Shown here: in pieces, positions 8,508 to 18,029 of the stretch
Layout of the letters: every line of letters starts with the position of its first letter
How positions within the stretch are numbered: position 1 is the stretch's first letter
Assembly (NCBI RefSeq): GCF_045865695.1
Contig: NZ_BAACAP010000241.1
Coordinates: 1 to 64,000 of the forward strand
Reading direction: 5' to 3'
Length of the DNA stretch: 64,000 nt
Source: Scytonema sp045865695
GTDB lineage: Bacteria > Cyanobacteriota > Cyanobacteriia > Cyanobacteriales > Nostocaceae
Position numbers and translations under genes: made by a program
The notes under the pieces: generated by a model
Seen by the model: the letters and a program-made list of their open reading frames with translations, nothing else
Databases searched by the model: none
Told to the model about the DNA's origin: nothing

Positions 8508-8999
8508 ATGCGCGCGTTACAGGAAATACAAGTTTTCTCTGCCGTTATTAAAGATTATTGTCTAGAGGAATTTCTTATTGAAACATCTGCTCAAGTATGT
8601 ATTCCATATTTTTCACTCGCTTGGGAAAATATGACTTTTCACAAAATATCTGCTTGTGGAAGCTTTTTTGATGGTACTTATACTCTCCAAAAAGACACTT
8701 ATAATGATTGGATTTTAATCAACACTCAATCTGACTTATTAACTCCATTTATTACCAATCACCAAGTCACGCTGATTTCTCTAGAAAAAGCTGACCTAAT
8801 GTTCAACAATCCTGATAATAGATGGTATGTTTTCCATACCTTAACTCGTCCGGGATTTGCTCCAGATTTTTCTCAGGCTTTGATTCAAATCACCGCCTAT
8901 TGTCCAGCCGGTCCTCCGCAGTATGGTAGTCTACTTTATCTAGAAAGAAATAACGAACAATGGCAAGTTAAGTCATCTTATGGTCTTTATAATCAGTAA
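8508..8999 (+). CDS. Hypothetical protein, 163 aa
   Basis: I do not recognise a family. The protein is soluble-looking, with no signal peptide or membrane segment, and has a conserved-looking stretch NNPDNRWYVFHTLTRPGFAPDFSQALIQITAYCPAGPPQYGSLLYL split over residues 102-147. A good Shine-Dalgarno (GGGAGGAG) precedes the ATG. It lies 20 bp after the peroxiredoxin-like gene, same strand. The real-gene call rests on length, RBS and codon texture. Confidence 0.7.
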   Translation: MRALQEIQVFSAVIKDYCLEEFLIETSAQVCIPYFSLAWENMTFHKISACGSFFDGTYTLQKDTYNDWILINTQSDLLTPFITNHQVTLISLEKADLMFNNPDNRWYVFHTLTRPGFAPDFSQALIQITAYCPAGPPQYGSLLYLERNNEQWQVKSSYGLYNQ

Positions 9000-9284
9000 T
9001 CTTTTTGATTACCTGTTGGTATTAAAACTTTCGGGATAAATGCTGATTTTTCAAAAAAGATAGAAGAATCTTATAAAAAAATATACATAAGTTGACCATT
9101 GAAAGTTGGAGGTTATTTGAAGAGTTATAAGCGCTTGCTTCGGTCACTCTTTGGAAATGAACCCAGCAACTTCAATAGCGATCGCATAAATCATTATTTT
9201 GTTGGCTATATATTTCTTCATAAAAACACACATTTTATGTTATAAATAACCATAGCGTCCAAAATAAATTTCAAAATAGCAGCG
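9000..9284. other. gene-free spacer
   Basis: AT-rich spacer of 285 bases with one GCGATCGC octamer. No open frame of note and no clear hairpin. Confidence 0.5.
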
Positions 9285-9941
9285 ATGAAAGTCAAGTACG
9301 CTATTAATCTCAGTAAAGGGCTAACTTTCCCTTTTATTCTAGGGCTGATGTTTTTCTATCAAAACTTCACGTTAGGACCTTATGTCTACTTAGCGTTACA
9401 CGGTACTTATGGATTTCTTTGGTTACTCAAAGACCTCATTTATCCAGATAAGCAATGGGAGCAACAAATTCCTGTAACCTCAGGTATTTTTTCCTTTATA
9501 CTAGTGTGTTTGTACTGGATAGCACCATTTATTCTGATTAGCAGTGGCAGTACACCATCACTACCTTTAGTAGCGATCGCCATATCCCTCAATATTTTAG
9601 GTGTGTTTTTACATTTTGCAAGTGATGCTCAGAAATACTTTACTCTTAAGTATCAGCGCGGACTCATCACAGAAGGCTTTTTTGCTCGCTGTCGCAATAC
9701 TAATTATTTAGGAGAAATATTTATCTATAGCTCTTTTGCCATACTAACTCAACATTGGCTCCCATCCTTGATTCTTGGAAGTTTTATCGGCGGAATTTTC
9801 ATTCCAAATATGCTGAAGAAAGACAAGTCTCTTTCTCGTTATCCTGAGTTCGCTGAGTACAAAAATCAATCGGGGCTAATATTTCCAAAGTTGTTTGGTT
9901 CTACAACTCCCAAACAAGAGGACTCTACAGCACAAACATAA
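9285..9941 (+). CDS. DUF1295/ICMT-like integral membrane methyltransferase family protein
   Basis: 218 aa with about five hydrophobic segments. The C-terminal half has the isoprenylcysteine-methyltransferase/steroid-reductase-like pattern: DAQKYFTLKYQRGLITEGFFARCRNTNYLGEIFIYSSF, where R-N-T-N-Y-L-G-E replaces the usual R-H-P-N-Y-L-G-E and contributes to cofactor binding. SLSRYPEFAEYKNQSGLIFP follows, as is typical. Substrate and cofactor (SAM or NADPH) cannot be read from sequence. The gene is monocistronic as far as can be seen. Confidence 0.7.
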   Translation: MKVKYAINLSKGLTFPFILGLMFFYQNFTLGPYVYLALHGTYGFLWLLKDLIYPDKQWEQQIPVTSGIFSFILVCLYWIAPFILISSGSTPSLPLVAIAISLNILGVFLHFASDAQKYFTLKYQRGLITEGFFARCRNTNYLGEIFIYSSFAILTQHWLPSLILGSFIGGIFIPNMLKKDKSLSRYPEFAEYKNQSGLIFPKLFGSTTPKQEDSTAQT

Positions 9942-10032
9942 TAACTTATCTTACAATAAATAATCCTGTGTGTAGACACTGAAAGTCAGATCGAGATAGT
10001 ATCGTGCGATCGCGTTAAAAGGGTAATCTAAA

Positions 10033-10359
10033 ATGCTTTATTTGGCTCAAGTCAATTTTGGTGCTAATGTAGCAAGCTTAATAGGTTTCGCATATATACT
10101 TCTTAGTCTAGTTTATTTGATTTTTATGATAGTTTGGCTCGTTTCACGTGCCAGGAGACTCAATAGCTCGTCTTTAGTTCTTTATATTATTCAATTGATA
10201 TTTATACCGATTATTTTGCTATTATCAGGATTCATTTTAATTTTTCAAGGTTGGCGATTAGACCCCATTCTTCAGTTCTCACAACTTTTATTAACTCTAT
10301 TAATTCTTTATTTAGTTGTGAAAGATATTTTTATAAATGCAATTTATAAGAACAGATGA
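10033..10359 (+). CDS. Small membrane protein, hypothetical
   Basis: 108 aa with three clear hydrophobic helices (residues ~14-37, ~47-72, ~80-100) and a short basic loop SRARRLNSSS after the first. No family recognised. A weak Shine-Dalgarno (AAAAGGG) precedes the ATG. It lies immediately before the defence locus but shows no evident link to it. Confidence 0.6.
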   Translation: MLYLAQVNFGANVASLIGFAYILLSLVYLIFMIVWLVSRARRLNSSSLVLYIIQLIFIPIILLLSGFILIFQGWRLDPILQFSQLLLTLLILYLVVKDIFINAIYKNR

Positions 10360-10413
10360 CCAACTCTAGCATTTCCCAGTTTGCCGAGGCACAAACTTAT
10401 CAGCGTCCATCTG

Positions 10414-10530
10414 CTACAGACTGCGATTAATTCTTTCCTTCCTGTACCTTAACCTTACGAAAACGGGAATTACTTCTGCCGTGGCTGGTTGAAAAAACAT
10501 GGCAGCCACGGTCAAAAGCCCTAAAGTGGT
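10414..10530 (-). pseudogene. Remnant of a small secreted-protein gene
   Basis: Read on the minus strand, this segment encodes SLTTLGLLTVAAMFFQPATA followed by a short unrelated tail and a TAG at 10414-10416. It matches the signal peptide of the decayed gene at 29785-30171 (SLIALGLLTVAAVFSAPATA). No start codon or mature domain is present. It is the left member of the flanking repeat pair. Confidence 0.55.
10476..10526 (+). repeat. Left copy of 51-bp repeat flanking the defence locus
   Basis: 46 of 51 bases match 30078-30128 in the same orientation, including a 26-base perfect run (10501-10526 against 30103-30128). The pair brackets about 19.6 kb that contains the whole putative defence locus. 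Confidence 0.85.
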
Positions 10531-10621
10531 AAGAGAGGTTTCTCGTTGTACCTTAGAACAGCGACAAAAATGCTATCGTATAAAAACCTTCTTACAATGT
10601 GGAGATTAAAAAGGTTTTTGG

Positions 10622-12010
10622 GTGAAATACGTGCAGACTGAAGTCTTAGAAACAGTAGTAACATTTGCAACAGAAAAAACTTTGCCTTCACTCAAGGCTC
10701 TTGCAGATGCTCATCGTCGTGAGATAGGTTTTGTCAATAGAGCAACCCTGGCAAAAGCAATTGCTCACCAAGAAATTTTATGCACATCTTTTGGCTTTTT
10801 ACATTTTCATCATAGACGTGACAGAATATCAACGCTTTACCACCTTTGTGTTTGCCCTTCCCAACGCGGAAAAGGAGTGGGTAAACAGCTAGTTAACGAA
10901 TGGGAAAAATATAGTAGAAAATGTGGAATGACAACTCTACGCCTTAAGTGTCCATTAGATTTAAATGCCAATGGTTTTTACTACAAAATGGGATTTACTC
11001 GGATAGATATTGAACCTGGAGCAAAACGCAGTTTGGTAATTTGGGAAAAAAAATTACTGTACCGCAAATCATTACCTCCTCAATTTGTAGCTGCTATTAC
11101 TGCAAGCGGTTCAGAGTTAAAGCGTCTTTTCGAGTTATGGAAATCAGGAGGTGACTTAGACCGCAATCCATTTCGACATATTATCTCTTCACCGATTGCT
11201 TGCCGTCCATCTACAATTAAGTTTTTGAAGCAAGAAAAAAACCAAGGAAATATAAAAACTGTTTGGTTAGATTGCGGAGCTTATCAAGTTCAGCAAGGAA
11301 AAAGAACTTATGATGAACTTCTCACGTTTCTAGATAAGTTTTATCGAGAACATCTTTGGGCAGATGGATACGTATTGCCTGACATTGTACCTCTAACTAC
11401 AGATTCTGATAAGATTGTAGAGTCTAAGGTCTGTGACACACTGTTCTATTGCGAAAGATTTTTTAAACAAATGCCAAGCTATGTGCAAGAGCGAGCTATC
11501 GCACCCGTACATGGGCGTAACGTTAATCAAATCAATCGTTGTGTAGAAACTTATGCCAAACTTGGTATTCAACGGATTGGCTTTGGCTCTTGGGGAACTT
11601 CTGGGCCTAACGGTAGTGTCAATATGCTTTCACGAGACAGTTTAGCTTTGTTTCAGGACGTTTACAATATAGCCAAAGAAAACAAGATGGATGTTCACTG
11701 TTTTGGTATTGGTGGCCCAAACAGCTTTAATCGTCTCCACCGAAATAATTTAGTGCCTGATTCTCTTGATAGTACAACTTGGTGGAAAGCAGGAGGTTTT
11801 GGTAGCATATTTTTCCCTAACACATCTCAAATTCAAATTACTCAGAGACGGGGTATTGAAACTACCAAAGAAGGTTTGGAAAAACTGAAACGAGACACGC
11901 AGCATTCGTGTTATTTTTGTGAAAGTATTGAACAGCTAAGAACAAGCCGAAATCATCGGATTATGCACAACTTAGCAGCTTGGTTGGATACATTAGAACG
12001 CGCTCAATGA
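10622..12010 (+). CDS. GNAT acetyltransferase fused to DpdA-like tRNA-guanine-transglycosylase domain
   Basis: 462 aa, GTG start (no early ATG). Residues ~15-147 form a GNAT domain: the acetyl-CoA pyrophosphate loop is QRGKGVG (81-87) and the C-terminal ANGFYYKMGF (116-125) is typical. Residues ~150-462 look like a DpdA/TGT-type TIM barrel: WLDCGAYQ (215-222), DGYVLPDIVP (248-257), APVHGRNVNQI (294-304), GSWGTSG, DSTTWWKAGGFG (383-394) and a C-terminal zinc-like CYFC plus His (430-445). DpdA enzymes insert 7-deazaguanine bases into DNA; an attached acyltransferase could further decorate the base. Its stop overlaps the next ATG. The TGT-superfamily call is strong; action on DNA rather than tRNA is inferred from context. 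Confidence 0.8.
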   Translation: MKYVQTEVLETVVTFATEKTLPSLKALADAHRREIGFVNRATLAKAIAHQEILCTSFGFLHFHHRRDRISTLYHLCVCPSQRGKGVGKQLVNEWEKYSRKCGMTTLRLKCPLDLNANGFYYKMGFTRIDIEPGAKRSLVIWEKKLLYRKSLPPQFVAAITASGSELKRLFELWKSGGDLDRNPFRHIISSPIACRPSTIKFLKQEKNQGNIKTVWLDCGAYQVQQGKRTYDELLTFLDKFYREHLWADGYVLPDIVPLTTDSDKIVESKVCDTLFYCERFFKQMPSYVQERAIAPVHGRNVNQINRCVETYAKLGIQRIGFGSWGTSGPNGSVNMLSRDSLALFQDVYNIAKENKMDVHCFGIGGPNSFNRLHRNNLVPDSLDSTTWWKAGGFGSIFFPNTSQIQITQRRGIETTKEGLEKLKRDTQHSCYFCESIEQLRTSRNHRIMHNLAAWLDTLERAQ

Positions 12011-12840
12011 CAAAAAGATTAACTCTCCATTTACAACAAAATACAACTTTAGAAAGAGTAGTAGCTATTCTCGAATTTTTAAATAGTTCTGAAACCGATT
12101 TCGAACAATTAGCGACTAAGTGTCAACTAGGTGTAAATGTTCTACAAAAAAATGTTTTTCCATTTTTACGCAACCTTTCTATTCTTGACAAAAAAAATCC
12201 TCCTAGCTTGACTACGACGGGAAAAATAGCAGCAGGAATTCAACAGTCAAGCCCTTCTATGCTTGGGGATTTTTTACATTTATTACTATATCAACTACAT
12301 CTAGAAAAACCTGAAAAACGGTTTTCATGGGCTTATGCTACGGTTGTACAAAAACTCTGGTTACGAAAAGAAGTAGTCCTATCACCTGTAGAAAAAAAGA
12401 TGTTAGTTGGAGAAGTGATTGAAACAGCAGCTTCTAAGTTTAAACTATCTACAAGTGAAATTGCCTTTAGCGATAGTAGTGTTACTGGTGCTCTTAACTG
12501 GTTGCGATCGCTATCACCAGCTGTCATTGAACCACAGGAAAAATACGAGAACTTCAGCCGTCGATATTTCTGTGCTGCTCCACTTTTAGTAAAAGCGGTG
12601 GACATAACTTATAAACAACTGCAACGAACCTACGGAGTTAAGATTTTCTTACGCGCAGAGGTTCAAGAACGTCTTTGTCAGATGCTGATACTAGATCCTA
12701 GTGGATTGGATGGAGCTTTGGACAATGCTAAACGTACCTATGATTATGAGCAAGGAAGCTTTTTTAATTGGGGTTATGAAGGTGGTTACGGGCAATGGGT
12801 AATGCTGACAAAATCTCCATTATGGAATGAGTTGTTATAG
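12007..12840 (+). CDS. Hypothetical defence-locus protein coupled to the GNAT-DpdA gene
   Basis: 277 aa, starting at an ATGA overlap with the preceding gene, so translation is coupled. The N-terminal ~70 residues look like a winged helix-type module (ERVVAILEFLNSSETDFEQLATKCQLGVNVLQKNVFPFLRNLSIL). The rest is helical with a C-terminal aromatic stretch YEQGSFFNWGYEGGYGQWV. No enzyme motif is visible. Size and position recall the small companion proteins of Dpd-type clusters, but I cannot assign one. It probably works with the fused modification enzyme, as a DNA-binding or specificity factor. Confidence 0.7.
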   Translation: MTKRLTLHLQQNTTLERVVAILEFLNSSETDFEQLATKCQLGVNVLQKNVFPFLRNLSILDKKNPPSLTTTGKIAAGIQQSSPSMLGDFLHLLLYQLHLEKPEKRFSWAYATVVQKLWLRKEVVLSPVEKKMLVGEVIETAASKFKLSTSEIAFSDSSVTGALNWLRSLSPAVIEPQEKYENFSRRYFCAAPLLVKAVDITYKQLQRTYGVKIFLRAEVQERLCQMLILDPSGLDGALDNAKRTYDYEQGSFFNWGYEGGYGQWVMLTKSPLWNELL

Positions 12841-13121
12841 TTAAGTATTTAAAATATGTTTATACTAAGAGTTTTTGTTTAATAAAAATTCTATTTCTAG
12901 TTAAGCAATTATACATAAATATAAGTTATAATAAATACAGATTATAACTTGTAAAACTATGGTAGACTAAGTTGCTTGCTGTTAATGAGTACCAAGTCAG
13001 TCAGATTTTGGTTAAGCTTAACCAGAGTCTCTACTAACTTGGAATTGAAAGTGTAAATCAGTAAGAGACACTTCGCACGATTGCTCTGTTTATCTTGGCT
13101 ACATTTAGAGAGTAACTATTT
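12841..13121. other. AT-rich spacer inside the defence locus
   Basis: 281 bases without a gene. Contains TTATAATAAATACAGATTATAA, an imperfect inverted repeat near 12926-12947, and likely holds the promoter of the 1303-aa ATPase gene. No consensus sequence is certain. Confidence 0.4.
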
Positions 13122-16100
13122 ATGAAACGGCTATTAGAACAACTGGACTCGATTGAGGCAATTATCGATACAGTTAGCCCATCTCAGATAGAAGACGACC
13201 CGCAAGACGTAGCCAGTCGTTATGATTTATACGCTAGAAGTTACGATCCACTTGACCGAGTAACGATTCTTCGAGACCGTTTAATTGCTGAAATTCATAA
13301 AGGAAAGCCTGTAAATGGCTATCTAAGTGCTGATTATGGTTATGGTAAGACCGCAACGCTCATTTATTTGTGGCATGAGTGTCAGCAACATAAGATTTTA
13401 GCAGTACCACCATTCAAGTTTAAGGAATTGGGAAACCTGATGGTTGCCACTTACGGTTGGATGAAAGCTTGTGGTTTGCCCGACGAAGTAGCTGCTCAAT
13501 TAGAAAAGCTATACAGCAAATACAATTTGAAGTCTTTAGGACTTCAAGCGGCAGAGATAGCACGCAAGTACAAGGTATCTGAAGACAAAGCTCTCAAAAT
13601 TGTTCAAGAATTAAAGCCTGATACTACAAGTACTGATACCATTTTAAATTTTTGGCAGGAGAGCATTCCTATTCTCCGGCAGGTGGATTGGGTTGGTTTA
13701 GCAGTTTTTGCTGACGAAAGTCAGGAATTTTTACGAGCAGAAGAGGGTTCTAGTGCTCGAATTCAGATTCTAAGCGATTTAGTCAAAGGAATGCGGGCTT
13801 TAGGTTCTACACCTATAGCGTTAATTCTAAGTATGCCTACAACTCCTACAGAATCAGCCATTGAGGAGCAAGCAAGTGATATTATCCACCGCATGAAGGA
13901 ACAAAAAGTCTCCTTGAGATTAGTTGATGTGTATAACTATGAATTTCCTGCTAGACTTTGGTATTCTTTGTGTGAAAAGTTTTTAGACGATAAATTAGAA
14001 ATTGATGAGTTAGCACATCCGGCATTGATTGAAAGTTTAGTGCAGCTGTGCGATCGCAAAGACCTAACCTGTGGCCCTCGTGCGCTGATCGAAGTATTCA
14101 AACGCTTAGTTCAGTTTCGTCGGGAAAAAGGACGTGCATATACTCCGTTGGATTTGATTCAGGATTATCTAAATGGAAAAGTGCAGTTTTATGGTGCTCA
14201 ACAACATAAAATTAACAATGCAATCGATAGCTTAGAGCAGTTACCATCAATTCAAAAACACCCTAAAGGGCGAGATGTCATAAAACTTCTAGCTTTATTT
14301 CCAACCGGGGTTTCTCATAACGTTGCTGAGGAATTTGGACTGTTAGATAGTCTCAAAGAACTAGCAGACAACGATGATTTGTACGGATATCACATTACGC
14401 GACCCACTGAACATAGTTTTGCTTTAGATGCGCTCAGTAAGCCAACTAATCCCACAATCATCGATCAAATTCTCAATCGATTTCGTCAACAGTGGTTTGG
14501 AGAATGGGATAGTGCCAAAAAAGAAGAAATGGCAACAAAAATTTTTAAATCTGAAATTATTACTTCTCTTTTTCCCGTTTCTAGATCTGGTCAAAAAACT
14601 AATTGGGTTTGGCGTACTAAGGATAAATGGAAACAGGATAGATTTGGGATTTATAATTTCTTAATAGGTGCTCCTGAGAAGTACAGCGCTGAATTCCCTA
14701 ACCGTTCTTTAGTCATTAGTATTGGTAATGAAAAAACAAAGTTGATGAGATTTATTCCACCAGAAAAGACTCAATTAGATTGGCGGTTTTATTTAAGTTA
14801 CGAGCGAGAAGCAATTGCTGAACCACAAAAACTAACTTCAATTACGGGTACAGGTCAAGTAGACTTTTATATTCAACTAGGTCGCAGCTTTAAACAAGAA
14901 TATCCTACAGCCTTCGGCTTACTTACTAAAGTTATATCTGCCAAACATTGTTCAGCTTGTACTCTACTTTCCTTATCTTATTTCATTCAGGATTGGCTGG
15001 GTAGCAATCCTGAGGTTAGCAAAGCAGATCGAGCTAGATTAGAACATCATCGTCAGGAATGCCACCAGTTTGCTATGGGATTGTTGTTTCCTGCAATTCA
15101 ACCAGATACTTGGATTATTGAAAGTTTAGAGGGTTTAAATAGTACAGCAACTAAATTGATAGAATCTGTGTTTTATCAGAAATGTAAAGTTCTGTTTCCT
15201 AAATATAAGTCTTTCTATAACAATCTGCGTCCAACCTTACTAAAATATAAGTTTTTACTTGAGAAACTTCCTCTAGCTGTTCGCCAGGGTCATCAATTAC
15301 ATCAAGTAACTAAGGAAGAATTTGAAAAGTTATTTGAAGCAACTGGTTCAGGTTTGCCAAGTATGCTAGCAGTACTTAAACAAAATAGTTTGATTGATGA
15401 ATATAAGATTGCTAGCAAGAAGGAAGAAAAGTCACAAGTCAATTTTTCTGAACATCCTTTAGAATTGTTTATTCAAGAACAATTGAAATTTAGAGGAGAG
15501 AAGCCAACAGTAGAGACGCCAACTAGTTGGCAAGACGTTAAAACTTTAGAATATCAAGAATTATGGGAAGAGGCTAAAAACCTTGGATATCTTCAAGAAG
15601 AGTTTGAGGAAGCTATTGAATGGTTACAAAGACGACGCCACGTCGAGTGGGATCGAGTTACGGGAGTTATTCAAACTTGTGTAACAGAAATAGACTCTAC
15701 AGCGTTAAAAGGTATATTACATGAACATCGGTCTCAAATTGCTTTATTATTAGAACTATTTGATGAAAGAATATTGCATGAAATTAACGAAACCATAAAT
15801 GAGACTGAAGCAAGTTTCGTTAATAACTGTAACTCCGAGCTAGTGATTGACCAAGTTCAGAGAAATATACAATTAATAAAAGAACATATTGAGGTGTATA
15901 AAACTCAAAAATTTTCTGTACTTCAAAAAGAAGTGCTAGACATCAAATTCAAACTAGGTAATTTGACTAAAGAATTACATTCTTCTAAAGTTAGTCAGCC
16001 AATTAGTAGTAACAGTGGTTTAGAAATCTGTTTAAACGACTATCAAAAAAATTTAGAAAGGCAGATTAATCAGCTAGATAAAGATTGCCAAAAGCAAGTG

Positions 16101-17033
16101 AATTCAATAAAAAATGATGGCTTAGATATCAGGCAATTATATTATCAACTAAAGCAATACAGTCAGTATTTGAAAGATTGTGAAGAAACGAAAAGAAGAC
16201 TTCAGCCTTTAGTTGCAGGGTTAGAAAATTGGAGAATTATTCTGGCACGGGCTAGTGTATTGCGAGAGAACCTTACTAGTAACCCAGAACGCTTAATGTG
16301 TTATGAAGATGAATTTATCGATCGCGTTGTCAAACATTTTAGCATTCACCAAATAGAAAGTTTTAGAGAATATGAGCAGTTGCAACGCCCATTAATTGAA
16401 CTTGAAGAACAGGTTAAAGGAGAACAGCAATCGCGCCGAGAGGCTTTTGCTCAACAGTTGAGTCAATATGAAAGTTTACTCATCCAAGTGGTTAAGAACC
16501 ATGAAATTGATTTGAAAGAGAGATGCAAATTTGATGATGAAGATCGGAATGGTTCATATAATACATTAAGACAAGTTGTTTATGAAAAGCTTGCTCAGGA
16601 GTACAACAATCATCTAGGAGAATGGGAGCAAATAGAAAGAGATTTATTGTTCATCGAGCAAGAATGCAAGTACGATGTGACCAAGTTATTAACGCAAGTT
16701 ACGAATGGTAAGGCAGAACTGTTATCTGAAATCAATTTGCTAACATTTCTGATTTCAGACTTAGAAAAGCTTGAAAAATGGATTAATAAACTCAAAATTA
16801 TTTTTGACAAGTATGAGATTTTGCGTGAAGAATTCAGAAAGATTAACCGACAAAAGAAACAACAGCTTTCAGAGGAAGAACAACAAGTTTTAACTGTCAT
16901 AGTCCCAGTTAACAATGGTCTAACGATTAGCCAGCTTCGTAAACGCTTGTCGTATAATCGTGATATATGGGATATTATGAGGGTTTTGTATGAAAAAGGA
17001 CATCTGGAGATTACACTTCACCAGCGAGATTAA
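13122..17033 (+). CDS. Large P-loop ATPase with long helical tail and C-terminal winged helix
   Basis: 1303 aa. Walker A is SADYGYGKTATL (69-80) and Walker B is LAVFADESQEF (193-203), within an AAA/ORC-like module. A middle region has a zinc-free helical texture, and roughly residues 900-1240 are rich in Glu, Lys, Gln and Leu, suggesting coiled coil. The last ~60 residues (EEQQVLTVIVPVNNGLTISQLRKRL) look like a winged helix. Large ATPases with coiled-coil arms are found in BREX, Dpd and SMC-like defence systems, acting as DNA sensors or motors. It lies between the modification gene pair and the 285/423/374-aa trio. The shared D-Y-G-Y-G-K-T Walker A with the 423-aa protein suggests two related ATPases. 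Exact family not recognised. Confidence 0.75.
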   Translation: MKRLLEQLDSIEAIIDTVSPSQIEDDPQDVASRYDLYARSYDPLDRVTILRDRLIAEIHKGKPVNGYLSADYGYGKTATLIYLWHECQQHKILAVPPFKFKELGNLMVATYGWMKACGLPDEVAAQLEKLYSKYNLKSLGLQAAEIARKYKVSEDKALKIVQELKPDTTSTDTILNFWQESIPILRQVDWVGLAVFADESQEFLRAEEGSSARIQILSDLVKGMRALGSTPIALILSMPTTPTESAIEEQASDIIHRMKEQKVSLRLVDVYNYEFPARLWYSLCEKFLDDKLEIDELAHPALIESLVQLCDRKDLTCGPRALIEVFKRLVQFRREKGRAYTPLDLIQDYLNGKVQFYGAQQHKINNAIDSLEQLPSIQKHPKGRDVIKLLALFPTGVSHNVAEEFGLLDSLKELADNDDLYGYHITRPTEHSFALDALSKPTNPTIIDQILNRFRQQWFGEWDSAKKEEMATKIFKSEIITSLFPVSRSGQKTNWVWRTKDKWKQDRFGIYNFLIGAPEKYSAEFPNRSLVISIGNEKTKLMRFIPPEKTQLDWRFYLSYEREAIAEPQKLTSITGTGQVDFYIQLGRSFKQEYPTAFGLLTKVISAKHCSACTLLSLSYFIQDWLGSNPEVSKADRARLEHHRQECHQFAMGLLFPAIQPDTWIIESLEGLNSTATKLIESVFYQKCKVLFPKYKSFYNNLRPTLLKYKFLLEKLPLAVRQGHQLHQVTKEEFEKLFEATGSGLPSMLAVLKQNSLIDEYKIASKKEEKSQVNFSEHPLELFIQEQLKFRGEKPTVETPTSWQDVKTLEYQELWEEAKNLGYLQEEFEEAIEWLQRRRHVEWDRVTGVIQTCVTEIDSTALKGILHEHRSQIALLLELFDERILHEINETINETEASFVNNCNSELVIDQVQRNIQLIKEHIEVYKTQKFSVLQKEVLDIKFKLGNLTKELHSSKVSQPISSNSGLEICLNDYQKNLERQINQLDKDCQKQVNSIKNDGLDIRQLYYQLKQYSQYLKDCEETKRRLQPLVAGLENWRIILARASVLRENLTSNPERLMCYEDEFIDRVVKHFSIHQIESFREYEQLQRPLIELEEQVKGEQQSRREAFAQQLSQYESLLIQVVKNHEIDLKERCKFDDEDRNGSYNTLRQVVYEKLAQEYNNHLGEWEQIERDLLFIEQECKYDVTKLLTQVTNGKAELLSEINLLTFLISDLEKLEKWINKLKIIFDKYEILREEFRKINRQKKQQLSEEEQQVLTVIVPVNNGLTISQLRKRLSYNRDIWDIMRVLYEKGHLEITLHQRD

Positions 17034-17169
17034 TTTTTTCTTCATGCAAGAATCAGTAAGTATGCACAGTACTATAAAAGTAATGCTTTCAGAATACCCC
17101 AAATTTAAATTTTTGCAGGTTAATGACTGGTTACTTCTGTCATAGATAAAACATTGAGAGTACAAGCTT

Positions 17170-18027
17170 ATGAGTACTACTTCTAAGGTAATTCCAAAGT
17201 TCTACTTGCCAAAAGAGCATCCAGAAGATATGAAACTTCTGGTAGAAGGACTGGTAACTAATAACGGACAGCCCTTAAAGTCAGCTGTATCATGGCTGCA
17301 AGAAAAATTGACTGTACATGAAGGTAGGACAACTGGAAAAACTATGTCCGCTACTACCATTAAAAACTATCTTGCTGGATTTTACGTTCTTGACTTATTC
17401 AAAGCTGACAATATTCTCTATTCTGAATCTCAACCTTTAGAAAGAGCTTCCGTTCCTAGCAAAGCCAGAATAGAGGTAATAGGTTCGCTAAAACTTATAT
17501 TAAATTTTCAATCTATAGAGACATTTAATGAAAGTTTAACTCGGATTTGCTTGCAATATTCAAAAATTGTTAGAGACTATAACTCTGACCGAAGAGTACT
17601 TCAAGCAAAATTTGAATTAGAGGACAAGCCCAAACCTACAAAACTTCAATATCTGCTGATAAAACACTGTGATTACAGCTATGTAGGTCATCCCGGCGTA
17701 GGCTATCTTGATATGTTTTATCAAGATAAAGTCCAGATTGACAATTCATTAAAGCTTTTACAATTTATTGCAGAAAATTATCGGGATGTAGCTCAGAGAA
17801 ATTTGGGGTTAATTCCGTTAGATAAGATATTTAATCATCTTAAGGAAGTTACAGACTATCGAGAAGAAGATTTTAAAAAATACTTAACACAGTTACAACT
17901 TACTAATCGAATTGAACTAAGAACTACTAAATCTCAACTTGCTCAAAATATGGGAATTGATTTGGTCGATATTCGAGGTATTCAGTATGGATTTGTCAAA
18001 ATTGTAGAACCTGCTATTGCTATTTAA
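17170..18027 (+). CDS. Hypothetical protein of the ATPase/PRTase module
   Basis: 285 aa, no membrane segment. The first 75 residues (SAVSWLQEKL ... SATTIKNYLAGFYVLDLF) have a helix-turn-helix flavour. The C-terminus (DYREEDFKKYLTQLQLTNRIELRTTKSQL) resembles a second winged helix. No catalytic motif seen. It is followed by the ORC-like ATPase only 2 bases later, so the two are co-translated. A DNA-binding adaptor for the ATPase is plausible but unproven. Confidence 0.65.
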   Translation: MSTTSKVIPKFYLPKEHPEDMKLLVEGLVTNNGQPLKSAVSWLQEKLTVHEGRTTGKTMSATTIKNYLAGFYVLDLFKADNILYSESQPLERASVPSKARIEVIGSLKLILNFQSIETFNESLTRICLQYSKIVRDYNSDRRVLQAKFELEDKPKPTKLQYLLIKHCDYSYVGHPGVGYLDMFYQDKVQIDNSLKLLQFIAENYRDVAQRNLGLIPLDKIFNHLKEVTDYREEDFKKYLTQLQLTNRIELRTTKSQLAQNMGIDLVDIRGIQYGFVKIVEPAIAI

Positions 18028-18029
18028 AG

